A DNA stretch of 64,000 bases from Haliclona indistincta (Eukaryota > Porifera > Demospongiae > Haplosclerida > Chalinidae): the NCBI GenBank assembly GCA_964017065.1, contig OZ024784.1, positions 12,319,152 to 12,383,151 on the forward strand, given 5' to 3'. The translations under genes and the position numbers were made by a program. The notes below the pieces were generated by a model. The model had not been told where the DNA came from. It ran no database searches and saw only the letters and a list, made by a program, of their open reading frames with translations. Below are positions 35,901 to 46,390 of the stretch, in pieces (positions within the stretch are counted from its first letter, which is position 1; every line of letters begins with the position of its first letter).

Positions 35901-38900
35901 ATGCATTCTGCTACAACGCCTCAATCGGGCGGTCGTAACTAGTCTACACGGGCTTACTTTGTGTTTCTGGTGGTCATCCACGAGCAGGTCAACATGACCG
36001 CTCACAGACGCTACTCCCAGGCACACTCGAGGGTGGTCGGGCACGCACGTTGACTAGGCACACCGTCGACCACGAGGATTAGCCGGCTGGATGTATGGGC
36101 GGGCCAAGTCGCCTGTTTCTCTCCGACGTTCACTAGAGCAGACTAGTACGTTAGTAGAACAACTGGTACGTAAATCAGACAATCCAATCCACTGGACTGT
36201 ACGTGTTGAAGTCAGAACCTCGGACAGAACTAAAGTGATGGTGCTATTGCAATTTCGAACGGGCGATCTAAAATTTAGTTGTGGATGTACAAAATAATTT
36301 TAGGGTTTTACCGGATTTTTGCACCTGCACAGCAAAAAGTGATTTTTGCCTTCGGTTATGCACGAGTTGTGTACAGTAGCATTCCAAAACAATCCATTGA
36401 TTCTAAAATCATATGTAATCACTATTTTAAATTCATGTTTACAGAAATGCCAACCATAAGTGGCAACATGCTGCCTGACTTATCATGCTGCAATGTCACT
36501 CCCCAACACGGGCCAATGTGGGGATTTGTACTTGTGGCTTTACAATGCCCCAGGAGTCCTGGGAGGCTTTACCCCCCTGGAGTGGGGGTGACTGGCAAGC
36601 AAATCCACTACATATCCCCACTTGGCCCCTACTGGTGCACAGTTCAAACAGAGAACACTATGCGAAAATACGAATGTGCCAAATGCCCCACCCCTCGGGC
36701 AGCAAACAGCTGGGAAATCCCCACCCTACCCAATGTTGGGGGTGGTGGGCGTGACAATGATAGGTGCATAAAAATGCACAAAACATCTGAAAGAGTGAAC
36801 ATGCTGCAAAATTTCTGATAATAATAATGACGGGACCTTACCATTCCAAGAAGCATTTCAAATAGCACAATGACAAAAATTTCTGCCACTCATTGCATCA
36901 AACTAAAGTACAAGCTGTATGGAGGCTGGGCTGCATAATTTTCTGATATTCCATGGTTATATGTTCCTTGGAATGATAAGCTCCTGATAATGAGCAGACA
37001 GCTCAGCAACTCTGAGATGGTCAAACAACAGTTGCAAGACAACTTAGCATACTATTATGCGTGTCATGCAGCAGTATCACACGCAATTTGTGCGAGTCAT
37101 CAAAAGTATGACAACTCCTCTCTTGAGATGTAAGTATCCACATAAAAAATAGGGTTACCCAACTTTTACTGGTCTGCATAATTGGCGTATTTAATGTTTA
37201 TGGAAATGCTTTATAACTAACTTGGTTTCTTTTTAATTCTTCTGCGAACATTATCAGGTCCATCAACAAAACCATCATCTTTCTCTCTCTCTCCATCCTC
37301 GCCCATCTCATCAGCCTGTGCCATATCTCCCTCACTGGTGGTGTTAGATACCTGTGGTCTAGCTCTGGCTGATGACCGCCTCTTACGAACAATTGGACAA
37401 GCACGAGTAAACTTGACTTTAAGATGGCTGGGTCTGCTGAATCAGAAAAAAAATTGTACAAGTTACAGTACTGGTGTGTTGTTAGGCGCCTCGCTTGTAG
37501 GCGCACATTGTCTGTTAAGCACATATTTTCTTGCAGCTCTCAATATAATTTCATTGAAAAATGCGTTCATTATTAGGTGGATCTCACGTATGAGCACATA
37601 TTTCTCTGCTGTAGAAATAAAACCACATCACCTAATAAAATGCCAGTACATGTATGGTATGCCAGAAAAGCAATTGACAAGTTGTTGTATAGTGCTTCAG
37701 TTTAGGTTTCATGAATGGCAAAACAATCGCTGGGCTGGTTGACAAATAAGCAATCAATCACATGTGATGTATGCATGTACATGGCTCATATCACACTGAG
37801 ACAATGACTCGTCATTGTAATTATTACAGGCCACTTGTTGCAGTGAAATAACAATTCGACAAGTACCCAGCGCCACAGAAATTCCAGAAAAAAATACTTG
37901 TAGTTTCGTGTACACTGGTTTTGAACTTTGAGCTTTACATCAAACTATAGACTATACTTAGTTTTAAAGCGGCAAGGAGCGCCACCGTACATGATATTCT
38001 TTAGACTTTCTGTGGTGGTGGATACATACTTGTCAAATTGTCGTTTTCACTGTGACAAGTGACCTGCAAACCAAAAGCTTGGCTCTGGAAAGTCGTACGT
38101 GATACAAAGAAACTTTTACTAGACAGAATAATTTCATGCCTGAGGATTAACCATTTTATTTTATTTTTATTTTATTTTTTCAGCAATGCAGACAGATACT
38201 ATAATACACAAAACAAGGGCAAGTGTAGTGATAAAGCAAAATAAGATAAGGAAGACAATTAACAATTTTATTCAAGTCCCAAATTTCCAATGATAGTTTC
38301 CGCCCACGTATGCAACACACACGGCATCTTTAATGCCTCAAAACAGCTAATGCCAATGAACTTGCATAGTTACAGCATTAAGCGTTAGGGTTCATTTGTA
38401 TGTATGATGTTTATTGATTGAAAAACTGCTTTGTTTGTCCTTCAAAAACGCCTACACAGCCTTCTCGTCAAGTACTATGACAAATGACTTTTTAATAGCT
38501 GCATCACCAATGAGAACTGAACAGAAACAAGGTGTAGCCATGGTAAGTGACCAAGTGGAGCAATCACACATTCACTATAAACTGAACTGCTACAGTGCCA
38601 AGGATATCGCATTTTGATCAAGCAACAAAATTAATGACAAGCAGATGCTGAACTACTAACAAAAAAGTGATCTTGTGGATACATTTGATTGTATAATTTT
38701 CGTAGGAAGGTACATTCATGTGACTATGTCTAGCATAAAGCATGTATTGTGCTTCTGTATGAGAAGAATCGATTTATATTTGTCATGATCAAGCTCATCA
38801 GCTAATCTCACTTGCTTTATAGCAGCACCATTCTTGCTTGTAACATCTATAACACTAGAAATAAACTTTGTTAAGGTGGCGGGGTACCGGAAGTGAGGGT

Positions 38901-41794
38901 GCGATCTGCTAAGAACTGATTAAATATTCAGTTTTTGTATCCCTGCAAAGCAGCGTATCTGAGTGCAACAACTGGAGGATTGGATGTTGCATGTTATTAA
39001 ATTCAAAACCAGGACAAAAATAAACGTTTGGTACATCTCATTTACTACAGGTTGGCTCTGGTTGTTCTCTTCGTCACTGTACATAATTGGTCAGAGCCGA
39101 TTACTCAAATTCTGTCTGAAAGTAGCAAAACCTGAGGAGTTGTATGCCCACGAACTCAAGGCTCTGTAGCATTAAACAGCCTCTAACGTTTGTAGTCAAC
39201 GTTTGTAGTTTGTAGTCAGCCTCTGCTTACAATAGTGATGGAATTGCATTTAAAGCGTACACAATTGAAGCATATAGAGGCTGGCCTCGTGTAGTCTTGA
39301 AGCTTATGAGGCTATTCTCTGCACCAGAAGGGCTATTGAAAATTACAACTGCGATGTATCTAACCGAGTTGTTGTATTAAATTTCCCATCGAGTTATGGG
39401 AAACAACGTTCTTTCATACAAAATTTTGTGTTTGCCCACACAATGAATAATGATGAGGACCCGCCACCTCAAAACTAAGTCTTCGTATATATGGAGACTC
39501 TAAGCTACACCATAGATCGTATTATTTTTGCGGACAATTTATTTCACGAATTGAAGCCAAACGGTGATTTCGCGAAAAACATTTTCGTGAATTGTGAGTG
39601 TGCCACGTGGAAATATCATTATGGCAAAAGCAACACACCCAAAATTTTACTTTCATCCTATTTAAATTTCGTGAATGCATGCTACTTCACGAAATTTAGC
39701 ATTCGCGAAAATAATTATTTTTTATAATTATATTATGTTTTATTTTTTTATATCTACATGTATGTGATCAGATTATAGGCTGTCAATAGTGTGTTTTATA
39801 ATAAATAAGCACATACACAAAATTAATCAATAATAATTGCAATGTGCATCTAATTTACAGACTGACAATGCTATGAGGCTATTCTCTGTACCAAAAGGAC
39901 TGTAAGTGGCGTAGCCAGGAATATATAATGGAAGGACACAAAGATCAAGCGAGCGATCAGGAGTCAAGCGAGCTCAAATTTATATTCATGAAATGCTCGT
40001 TCTTGGACAATTGAGATTAGGAGTATTGCTAAGTGTAAGTCAAGGAAGTGTGCTCAGACTAGCTTCTACAGCTGGAGCTATGATAAACTGCTGTAATTTT
40101 AGCAAGTGACATTGTGCCTGCGGTGGAGTACTAACTATAGTTGGGGTCTAGCTGTGTCCCTAGGCCTCTGTGGATACACGCCAGTATGATGCAATGTTGA
40201 AACTAATATATATTTGATTTACTAGCACCATAATAGGAAGGTTGCTAGCTAGATTGCTACTAATGAGAGCCGTTGCTACGGTTGTGGGGCTTTTCCTATC
40301 ATGTTGCTACTAATGAGAGCCGTTGCTACAGTTGTGGGGCTTTTCCTATCATGTTGCTACTAATGAGAGCCGTTGCTACAGTTGTGGGGCTTTTCCTATC
40401 ATGTTGCTACTAATGAGAGCCGTTGCTATGATTGTGGGGCTTTTCCTATCATCAGCCAATAGCCTAAACAATAGCTCAAATTTTACAATACATTGGTATA
40501 TGACCTTGGCAGAGGTTGTGGCGCTCTGTCACGCAGACGAACAGCAACTCTAGAGCCTTTTGTTCTCTTCAGTCGACCTCTCTTGTTATTCTCATCACTG
40601 ATGTTGATCATCATGGACCAATTCTCATACTGGTGTAGCCCCAGGCGTGGGGCTGACAAGGTCACCTTTTGGTTCTGCATGTAGGTATTGGTCAGCTTGG
40701 AGTGGGCATGGATTGGAGCGGTCATATTCCCAGGATCAGTAGTAGATTCCTCTGCTGGCAGGATCTCACCTGCTGTACTCTCATCATCACTATCTCGTGA
40801 TACCAGTAATGAGCTGTTATCAGTCTGTACAACAACAGCAACAACAATAAAAAACAATAAAATAAACATAGAACCTCAATTCATTGGGCAGTAAGGCTGA
40901 CATACCTTAACCCTCATACCATGATAAAATTAAAAAATTAGTAACTAACACACATGTAGCACTACAGCACAGCAGCAAATGTTGCAGTTGGTAATATTTT
41001 GATTGTAGTTTTCACCCACACATCATCACCCCTACACTATCACCCACACATCATCACCCCTACATCATCACCCCTATATCATCACCCACACATCATCACC
41101 CCTACACTATCACCCACACATCATCACCCCTACACTATCACCCACACATCATCACCCCTACACTATCACCCACACATCATCACCCCTACACTATCACCCA
41201 CACATGATCATCACCCCTACATCATCAACACCTTCTCTTCTAGCTTTTTACAAAAGTTTATTACTTTTGCACAGAAGATCTGAGTGTAAAGCGTCACCTT
41301 GCAGTCACTAATGTGTTAAGTCACAGACATTTATTCAGAGACTTAATGCATTAGTGCATCCACGCTTTACAGTCATCAACCTTCCAAGTAAACCCTCTCA
41401 TAGTTATGAAATCATACAAAGAACTGAGACCAGATGTTAGATTAAAATTCTTTGTTGGGTGGTACCCAAGTCTGGTATATGTTTTCTTTACTCTCGTATT
41501 TTCTGTATTTCATGCATTAATAATTATTTTTTGGCAAATTTCACGAGAGAGTGGGTAATGTAAGAAACTACTCTCCTGTATCGCTTATTACTACATTGTG
41601 TAGTGAGATGGGAGTTCTGAGAGTAACATGATCACCTTGTCGTGTGATCCCACATTGAGCAATACTATGGGAGGTGGTCGTGGACTGGTGATTTTGGAGT
41701 TGTCACTGAGTAGTGCAACATCACCTCTAACTGCCTGTGGTACTGTACGATGTTGGGGAGTGGCTGGCAAGGAATTCAACTGGCTATCCTCCAT
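26954..41794 (-). CDS. ARHGEF (ephexin family): Ephexin-like Rho guanine nucleotide exchange factor (DH-PH-SH3) with very long disordered N-terminus
   Basis: Activates Rho-family GTPases. Coding exons: 41794-41636, 40824-40505, 37436-37222, 34172-34097, 33454-33339, 33128-29865, 29814-29719, 29665-29505, 29042-28974, 28916-28747, 28696-28621, 28565-28489, 28440-28236, 28188-28096, 28036-27876, 27823-27584, 27524-27439, 27278-27174, 27111-26954. All phases close, giving about 1,948 residues. The first 1,400 or so are Ser/Pro/Lys-rich with many polyproline SH3-ligand patches (largest exon 3,264 nt). The DH domain follows (QERKLQEAMFEVITSEASYL, SFLLLPMQRITRMPLL), then a PH domain (RKGTLLYLQAE, YYVFVFTDYVILTKKK, YILIAQN, RWLEAI) and a C-terminal SH3 (VQAVFDYHAQQPDELSL, WGWFPSNFA). 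The linker WSEQPE before the DH and RARNLKERHRLL after the SH3 match ephexins (NGEF, ARHGEF5/16/19/26). ATG 41794 is the first in frame. The 50-nt intron 29864-29815 starts GC. Confidence 0.9.
29085..29441. mobile_element. MITE, family E, in a RhoGEF intron
   Basis: Inverted ends of about 30 bp: GTTCACGAGTAACATCACCC at the left and the complement of GTTCACGAGTAACGTCACCT at the right. The interior is about 300 bp without a transposase frame. Confidence 0.75.
33650..34078. repeat. 24-bp minisatellite in a RhoGEF intron
   Basis: About 18 copies of a unit such as GGAATGGACCCTCCCAGTGC plus ACAA, with variant units (GAGTCTGTCGGTCC). Because 24 is a multiple of three and the unit lacks stops, frames on both strands stay open, but it lies between the RhoGEF exons at 34172-34097 and 33454-33339 and shows no start or splice context of its own. 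Confidence 0.9.
34173..37221. other. 3-kb RhoGEF intron with a CpG-rich core
   Basis: No supported exon. Around 35930-36130 the sequence becomes CpG-rich compared with surroundings and might be an internal promoter. A plus-strand frame (36091-36297) and another (36279-36818) are present but match nothing I know. A 25-bp string near 36966-36990 (TTCCTTGGAATGATAAGCTC) recurs with one change near 59067, so part of this is dispersed repeat. Confidence 0.4.
38871..39473. mobile_element. Inverted-repeat element, family C, copy 1 (RhoGEF intron)
   Basis: About 600 bp ending in TTAAGGTGGCGGGG at the left and CCGCCACCTCAA at the right. Internal sequence GCCGATTACTCAAATTCTGT with AGTAGCAAAACCTGAG is repeated in both arms of the foldback at 59885-60470. 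No transposase is visible. Confidence 0.65.
40253..40452. repeat. 50-bp tandem repeat, four copies
   Basis: Unit GTTGCTACTAATGAGAGCCG followed by TTGCTACAGTTGTGGGGCTT and TTCCTATCAT, repeated four times with few changes, in the RhoGEF intron just downstream (in gene sense) of the exon 40824-40505. Confidence 0.9.
41018..41232. repeat. 28-bp minisatellite (CATCATCACCCCTACACTAT family)
   Basis: About seven units alternating ACCCCTACACTATC and ACCCACACATCATC between RhoGEF exons 41794-41636 and 40824-40505. Confidence 0.85.
41284..41385. mobile_element. Short MITE, family A, copy 2 (reverse orientation)
   Basis: GTGTAAAGCGTCACCTTGCA and AGTCACTAATGTGTTAAG at the left, GCATTAGTGCATCCACGCTT at the right; reverse complement of the copy at 24147-24261. 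Confidence 0.7.
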
Positions 41795-41920
41795 ATCTGT
41801 AGGAGTGTATTGAAAGAAGAATAAAAGTACACTGACTACACATGAACAAGGGAGTAGCCTATGGAATGCATTACTTGTACAAGTAAAAATTCTAGTACAG
41901 TGGTAGACAATTGTAGATAA

Positions 41921-42315
41921 TAGAGAGTTTTAGCCGTTCACGCCAAACGGCTGAACGTCAACGGCTGGTTCAATGACGTCACCACTTATCTAATAACTTG
42001 TGTACACGCGAAGAAGGCAATCCAGTCGTGTACGTATACAACACTGTAGCGCGCACAGCATTTTGTAGGCACACGTAAAACACACAAAAACAGAAACCTA
42101 AAGTATGTGGTTTTGTGCTAGCTTGTAACAAATGTGCTGGAAAGCTAGACGAGAGAAGCGAGAAGTCTTTGAAAACCATACGGGAAAACCAGGTGCCAGC
42201 CGTTGTAAACGGGAAAATTGAATGCGAGGCCGGGGTTAACGCTGGATCACGTGCTAACTTCTGACGTCAGCATTGCCAGACGTAGTGCAAATAAACGTGT
42301 AACTAAAACTCTCTA
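41921..42315. mobile_element. MITE, family F
   Basis: Ends TAGAGAGTTTTAG and CTAAAACTCTCTA face each other over 395 bp. The interior includes CGGCTG-rich subrepeats and TGACGTCA sites; no coding capacity. Confidence 0.7.
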
Positions 42316-42369
42316 ATATGTAGATAACTCAAAAAATAAGCACACATTTAATGTGGACACTGCAATCGA

Positions 42370-42491
42370 TACCGTATAGCGGGAAATTTTCACGGGAGAA
42401 AATTTTTGCAAATTTTGCGAATTACAGGCTATTCGCAAAAATATTATCTGCGAAAATGCTCACATTCACAAAAATTTCCCACTATACGGTA
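42370..42491. mobile_element. Short MITE, family B, copy 1
   Basis: 122 bp with long inverted ends: TACCGTATAGCGGGAAATTT at the left and AAATTTCCCACTATACGGTA at the right. A longer relative lies at 55804-56125. Confidence 0.85.
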
Positions 42492-42907
42492 CTTTATATG
42501 TTTAAAATCACTCTAATCAGCACACTATTGTGGATCCATAGTGGTCACAAGAGTGGATGGATTAGAGGGTTCCACCCATGATCTGTGTTGACTCAAACAG
42601 AGACTGACTATTGTCTAACAACAGCAGATACTAAAGGTAACGATAATACAATTATTGTCAAGATCTCAGATAAAACAGAATCCCCATCACACATAGTCCC
42701 ACTCATTCAGAGTTGGTCAGACTACAATCGACAGTAGTTCCGTCTAGTAATATTGTAAGGTTGGAGTATGTTGTGAAAATGTGTAGTATCGAACTAATCA
42801 ACCGTGTGATTGTGAGTAAACATATCACATAGCATGCATCTAATATTATTCACATTTCTTCTCATGTCATGAAGTGAGTCACATTAATTAATATTTCCAC
42901 GCAATCT

Positions 42908-42955
42908 GTGTGTGTGAGTGAGTGTGTGTGTGTGTGTATGTATGTGTGTGTGTGA
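42908..42955. repeat. (GT)n microsatellite
   Basis: Impure GT run with GA and TA interruptions in the first RhoGEF intron. Confidence 0.85.
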
Positions 42956-43181
42956 GCTAGCTAGCTATCATATTACCAGGGTAGTAGAGGTGCTTAAAAT
43001 CGATAGTGACACAAGTTTACACCTCCAAGTGTAGCTGTCTCTTTCCCCTTACTCACGTGTGCATAGGCACAGAGAATAACACACACACGTATATATAATG
43101 CCTGCACATTACAATTGGTACAAACTAGGACTCAAGGGCATGATTTATTACACAGACCAAGCACTAATAGTTACAACTTAC

Positions 43182-43440
43182 TGTAAAGTTTCTCTAACAC
43201 ATGCTGGTCCGGGTCATTAATACAGCTGGGTAGTCTAGAAGACAGCACACCAGGAGATACTCGACACCAAGCAGCTAGCAGTAGCTCCACCTAGCTCCGC
43301 CTAGCTCACTCCGCCCCTAGTCAATCTAGTTATTAAAAATTAGTGCTAGCGCAGGGCGCGCGAGGCCGCGCGCATGCAGCAGCCCCTCCCACTTGTGTTA
43401 TAGCTCACCTCATTCTGGTTGCACTTCTACATTTGCAGCT
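43182..43440 (-). promoter_or_regulatory. Probable 5' leader exon and promoter of the RhoGEF gene
   Basis: A strong donor (ACA then GTAAGTTG) at 43182-43181 joins in phase to the acceptor before 41796. Upstream of it the frame is open for over 35 codons but has no ATG, so I read it as 5' leader. The sequence behind it (43300-43400) is the most CpG-rich stretch nearby and contains CCGCCCC, consistent with a promoter. Confidence 0.5.
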
Positions 43441-46243
43441 TGGCCTGACCTTGAGGCTGTACAATGTCATTAGGCAAGCGACAGTTACAATTGTCTCATG
43501 TCTGACTTGTGCATGAGACTGACATGATAATAAGTACAATTCTGTTGGTGACAATATGTCACATGTGTGGATGACCTAGCTGTCTGTGGCAACTTGTCTG
43601 TGTTAACGTTGTTGCTGTGACAATTTAGTCTTTAATTGTTATTATGAGCTATAATATAAACTCAAAGGCTCAAGGATAGTACATGCAGTAACCTAATACT
43701 AATAGATTGCGACACTATGTCGCCAGAATAGAGACATATATCCTGGTAGCATAGATCATATAATGGCTAAAATTAGTTGACAGCAAGATCATGCACACTC
43801 ACAAATTGAAATTTACGCACATTGCGACAGCAAAAATAATTAGAATACGTGATGACACAATTTATTGTGAATAACTGATGTGGCTAGCTATCCTGATATC
43901 ACAGTGTCTTCTGATAAACCCTTATACAGAAGCCTAGCTTTTGATTGTAATTTCAACAACTGTAAGTGCTACGTCACTGTAAACAGTACAGTGTCCCACA
44001 TGCATCTATTTTACATATAATAATGTATAGTTAGTCATGAGACATTTCATTGCCGAGCGGCAACAATAATAACGATGACCTATAAAGCATGCGGTCTGGA
44101 TGCTGAGAAGTAGGAATAAGGTTGCCTCTGAGTGGGTGGATTGCGCTGAAGTGTGGGAGTAAGGAAAGAATCCTATGAGAAAGTATAAGTTCATACATGG
44201 TTTGATTAGTACTATGATGAGTGGGCGACATGCTGCATGTGATTGTATACTCAATAGTATTCATATAAATTTACTATAAATGGATAAAAATCTAGCAACA
44301 GGGGAACATACCTATACCGGATACACATCATACTTTAAAAGGATTCACTACAACAAAGGCAACAACATACAGCTTCATACACTTAAAGATTTTTACTCTC
44401 AACATGTGCATTATAGCCTAATTATGGTATACATTTGTAATTGCCATCGTCTTACATGGTGTATATAAAATAGTTACCACCCACGTAGCAATGATGGCAC
44501 ACACCAAAATTGTATATCAAACAATTGCATCTCTATAATATTGAAATAATTGTTGCAACCTGATCTAAAGAGTTGTTGTTACACTAAGGAACCATAGCAG
44601 GAAAACAAGACAAAAATTATTAATAAGATTTAAACAACTTGGTCATAATACTACATATAGCTAATTGTCAATGTATAGCTGAATGAGTGCAATCATATGC
44701 TATCATGCATTTTCATTCATGAACTACATGATGACAAATTATAGTAAATTTCTGCATAGCATGCGGTCTCACAACATGCATAGTTCTGCATAACATACAA
44801 AAAGTCTATAATGTGCAGAGCTCGAGTATTTTATGCATGCACAGGTATATTATATTTCATAAATGCAATAGTCATCACTTTGAGCCAAGCCAATCAAGCT
44901 AGCATGACACGAACAGTGTATGTGCATGCATTATTATGTGTGCTGACATGTTAAAATTATTTTTTGGCGATGTATTATGATATCAACTGTATCTGCATGT
45001 ATGCATGGTTTCTATTTAACAATAAATATCACCATGCATAGCGGTATGCATTAGTTTGCAGATTCATGTATATATAAGTGAAGTCTGTTCACTAATATTA
45101 ATATTTGTCATTTCTTTTGATCTGTCACTTCACACAGTTGTTTCAACTGAGTATGGATTAGTTTAAATCCTGTGTGCATATGACCTAAAGGATCTACTGG
45201 AAATGTGTGGGTATCTGTTATCCCATTGCATCAGTACAAATGCTTTTGACTCAGGAAACTTGTCACTAGACAAGTAAATTTTGCATAATTATTTGGACAC
45301 CAATATATGAGCCTATTTCCTGCTGCCAATGCGATCTAATAATTGTACCTTGGACCATGCAAATAATGTATTGTATTTGCAGTATTACTGTCAATAACTG
45401 TTTCATGCACACACCAAATGGAACAAAAATGGATAGGGCTATTGGTGATGATCCCCCAGTTACAAAGAACCCCAAGTGCTACACTAGTTTTAGGCCTAGC
45501 ACAAGAACCACAGCCAGGCTAGGCACTATGGTGGCATTGACTGTGAGATAAAACTGCCCATTGACTCCCTCCACAAGGCCACAGCCACTCTCACAGACAA
45601 TGATGTTAGTCCACCCAGCACAAGGCCAGGTACCCGTTTTACTGATGGATGGGCTGGTGGGCTGGAGAGAAAAATCCTCCTGCACTGGGATTCGAACCGG
45701 TGTCTCTTGGGTTGTAAGATTCGAACAGATGTTCATTGGGCTTACCCCAAGACTCTGAGGCTAGTTAATGATAACATTGACATCAGCATGCAGACCCTCC
45801 AGCTTAACACAACAAATCATACTCTGCATGCACGTGCACGACAACACCTGCATAATTTCATGCATACATGCTACAAACAGATACACAGGAACTGCTCTGA
45901 ACCACAGGCTATTAGTGCTATGTCCAAAGGATAAACCACAAAGCCAAAAAAACACATTTGCATACACCCACACATGCAAAGCTATAGTAGCTAGATAAAT
46001 CATCCAAATATAGACATTAGATAATTCACTCATGCATTTGCATGTAAATGCAAGCATGCATGAATAATAGGTTATGTCCATTCAAAGACAGGGTTTGCAG
46101 GCGTAGTAGAGATGCGAACTATCCATTAATGCATGGAATACTGTGTTGAATTAAATCACGTGCATACTAACTAGCAAGAGCCTGGATACAAGTTAACTAG
46201 CAAGACAAATTTTCATTCCCATCCTTGGCCACACATATTTTAC
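43441..46243. other. Intergenic spacer between RhoGEF and astacin genes
   Basis: 2.8 kb of AT-rich DNA, the longest gene-free stretch outside introns. No supported gene; it contains the SINE-like element described separately. Confidence 0.5.
45445..45745 (-). mobile_element. tRNA-derived SINE-like element
   Basis: On the minus strand a perfect pol III B box, GGTTCGAATCC, sits in CACCGGTTCGAATCCCAGTG near 45685-45705, preceded by an anticodon-arm-like stretch (TTACAACCCAAGAG). Downstream is GGGTACCTGGCCTTGTGCTG, a body segment common in animal tRNA-SINEs. The 5' half of a tRNA cannot be folded, so it is not a functional tRNA gene. Confidence 0.55.
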
Positions 46244-46251
46244 TGACGTCA
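46244..46251. promoter_or_regulatory. CRE/ATF palindrome upstream of the astacin gene
   Basis: Perfect TGACGTCA, 75 bp upstream of the TATA box. Single sites of this kind occur by chance, so its use is inferred from position. Confidence 0.45.
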
Positions 46252-46318
46252 GTTGATGAGTGGTGACGCACGAGAAGTGAGGCAGGAAGTGTCTGGAATT
46301 CAATTTTCAATGCACAGC

Positions 46319-46326
46319 TATAAAAG
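46319..46326 (+). promoter_or_regulatory. TATA box of the astacin gene
   Basis: TATAAAAG, 65 bp before the initiator ATG at 46391, predicting transcription start near 46345-46355. It is the only canonical TATA box seen next to a gene start in the window. Confidence 0.65.
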
Positions 46327-46390
46327 CGACCGAGCAGTGGTGCCAGTGCATGTTCAGCTATACCAATAATAATAAATTGTGCAGGTCACA

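Noticed and set aside
36279..36818. 179-codon plus-strand frame
   Set aside because: No start context, splice pattern or recognised domain, and part of the area is dispersed repeat.
37222..37436. Apparent frameshift in a RhoGEF exon at a (GA)n stretch near 37280
   Set aside because: Recounting the dinucleotides showed the frame is continuous through the run and phase closes on both sides.
43182..43300. N-terminal coding extension of the RhoGEF through the upstream exon
   Set aside because: The frame is open and peptide-like but ends at a stop upstream with no ATG, so it is treated as 5' leader unless another exon supplies a start.
45660..45730. Candidate tRNA gene
   Set aside because: Only the B box and T-arm half are present; no acceptor stem or D arm can be formed.
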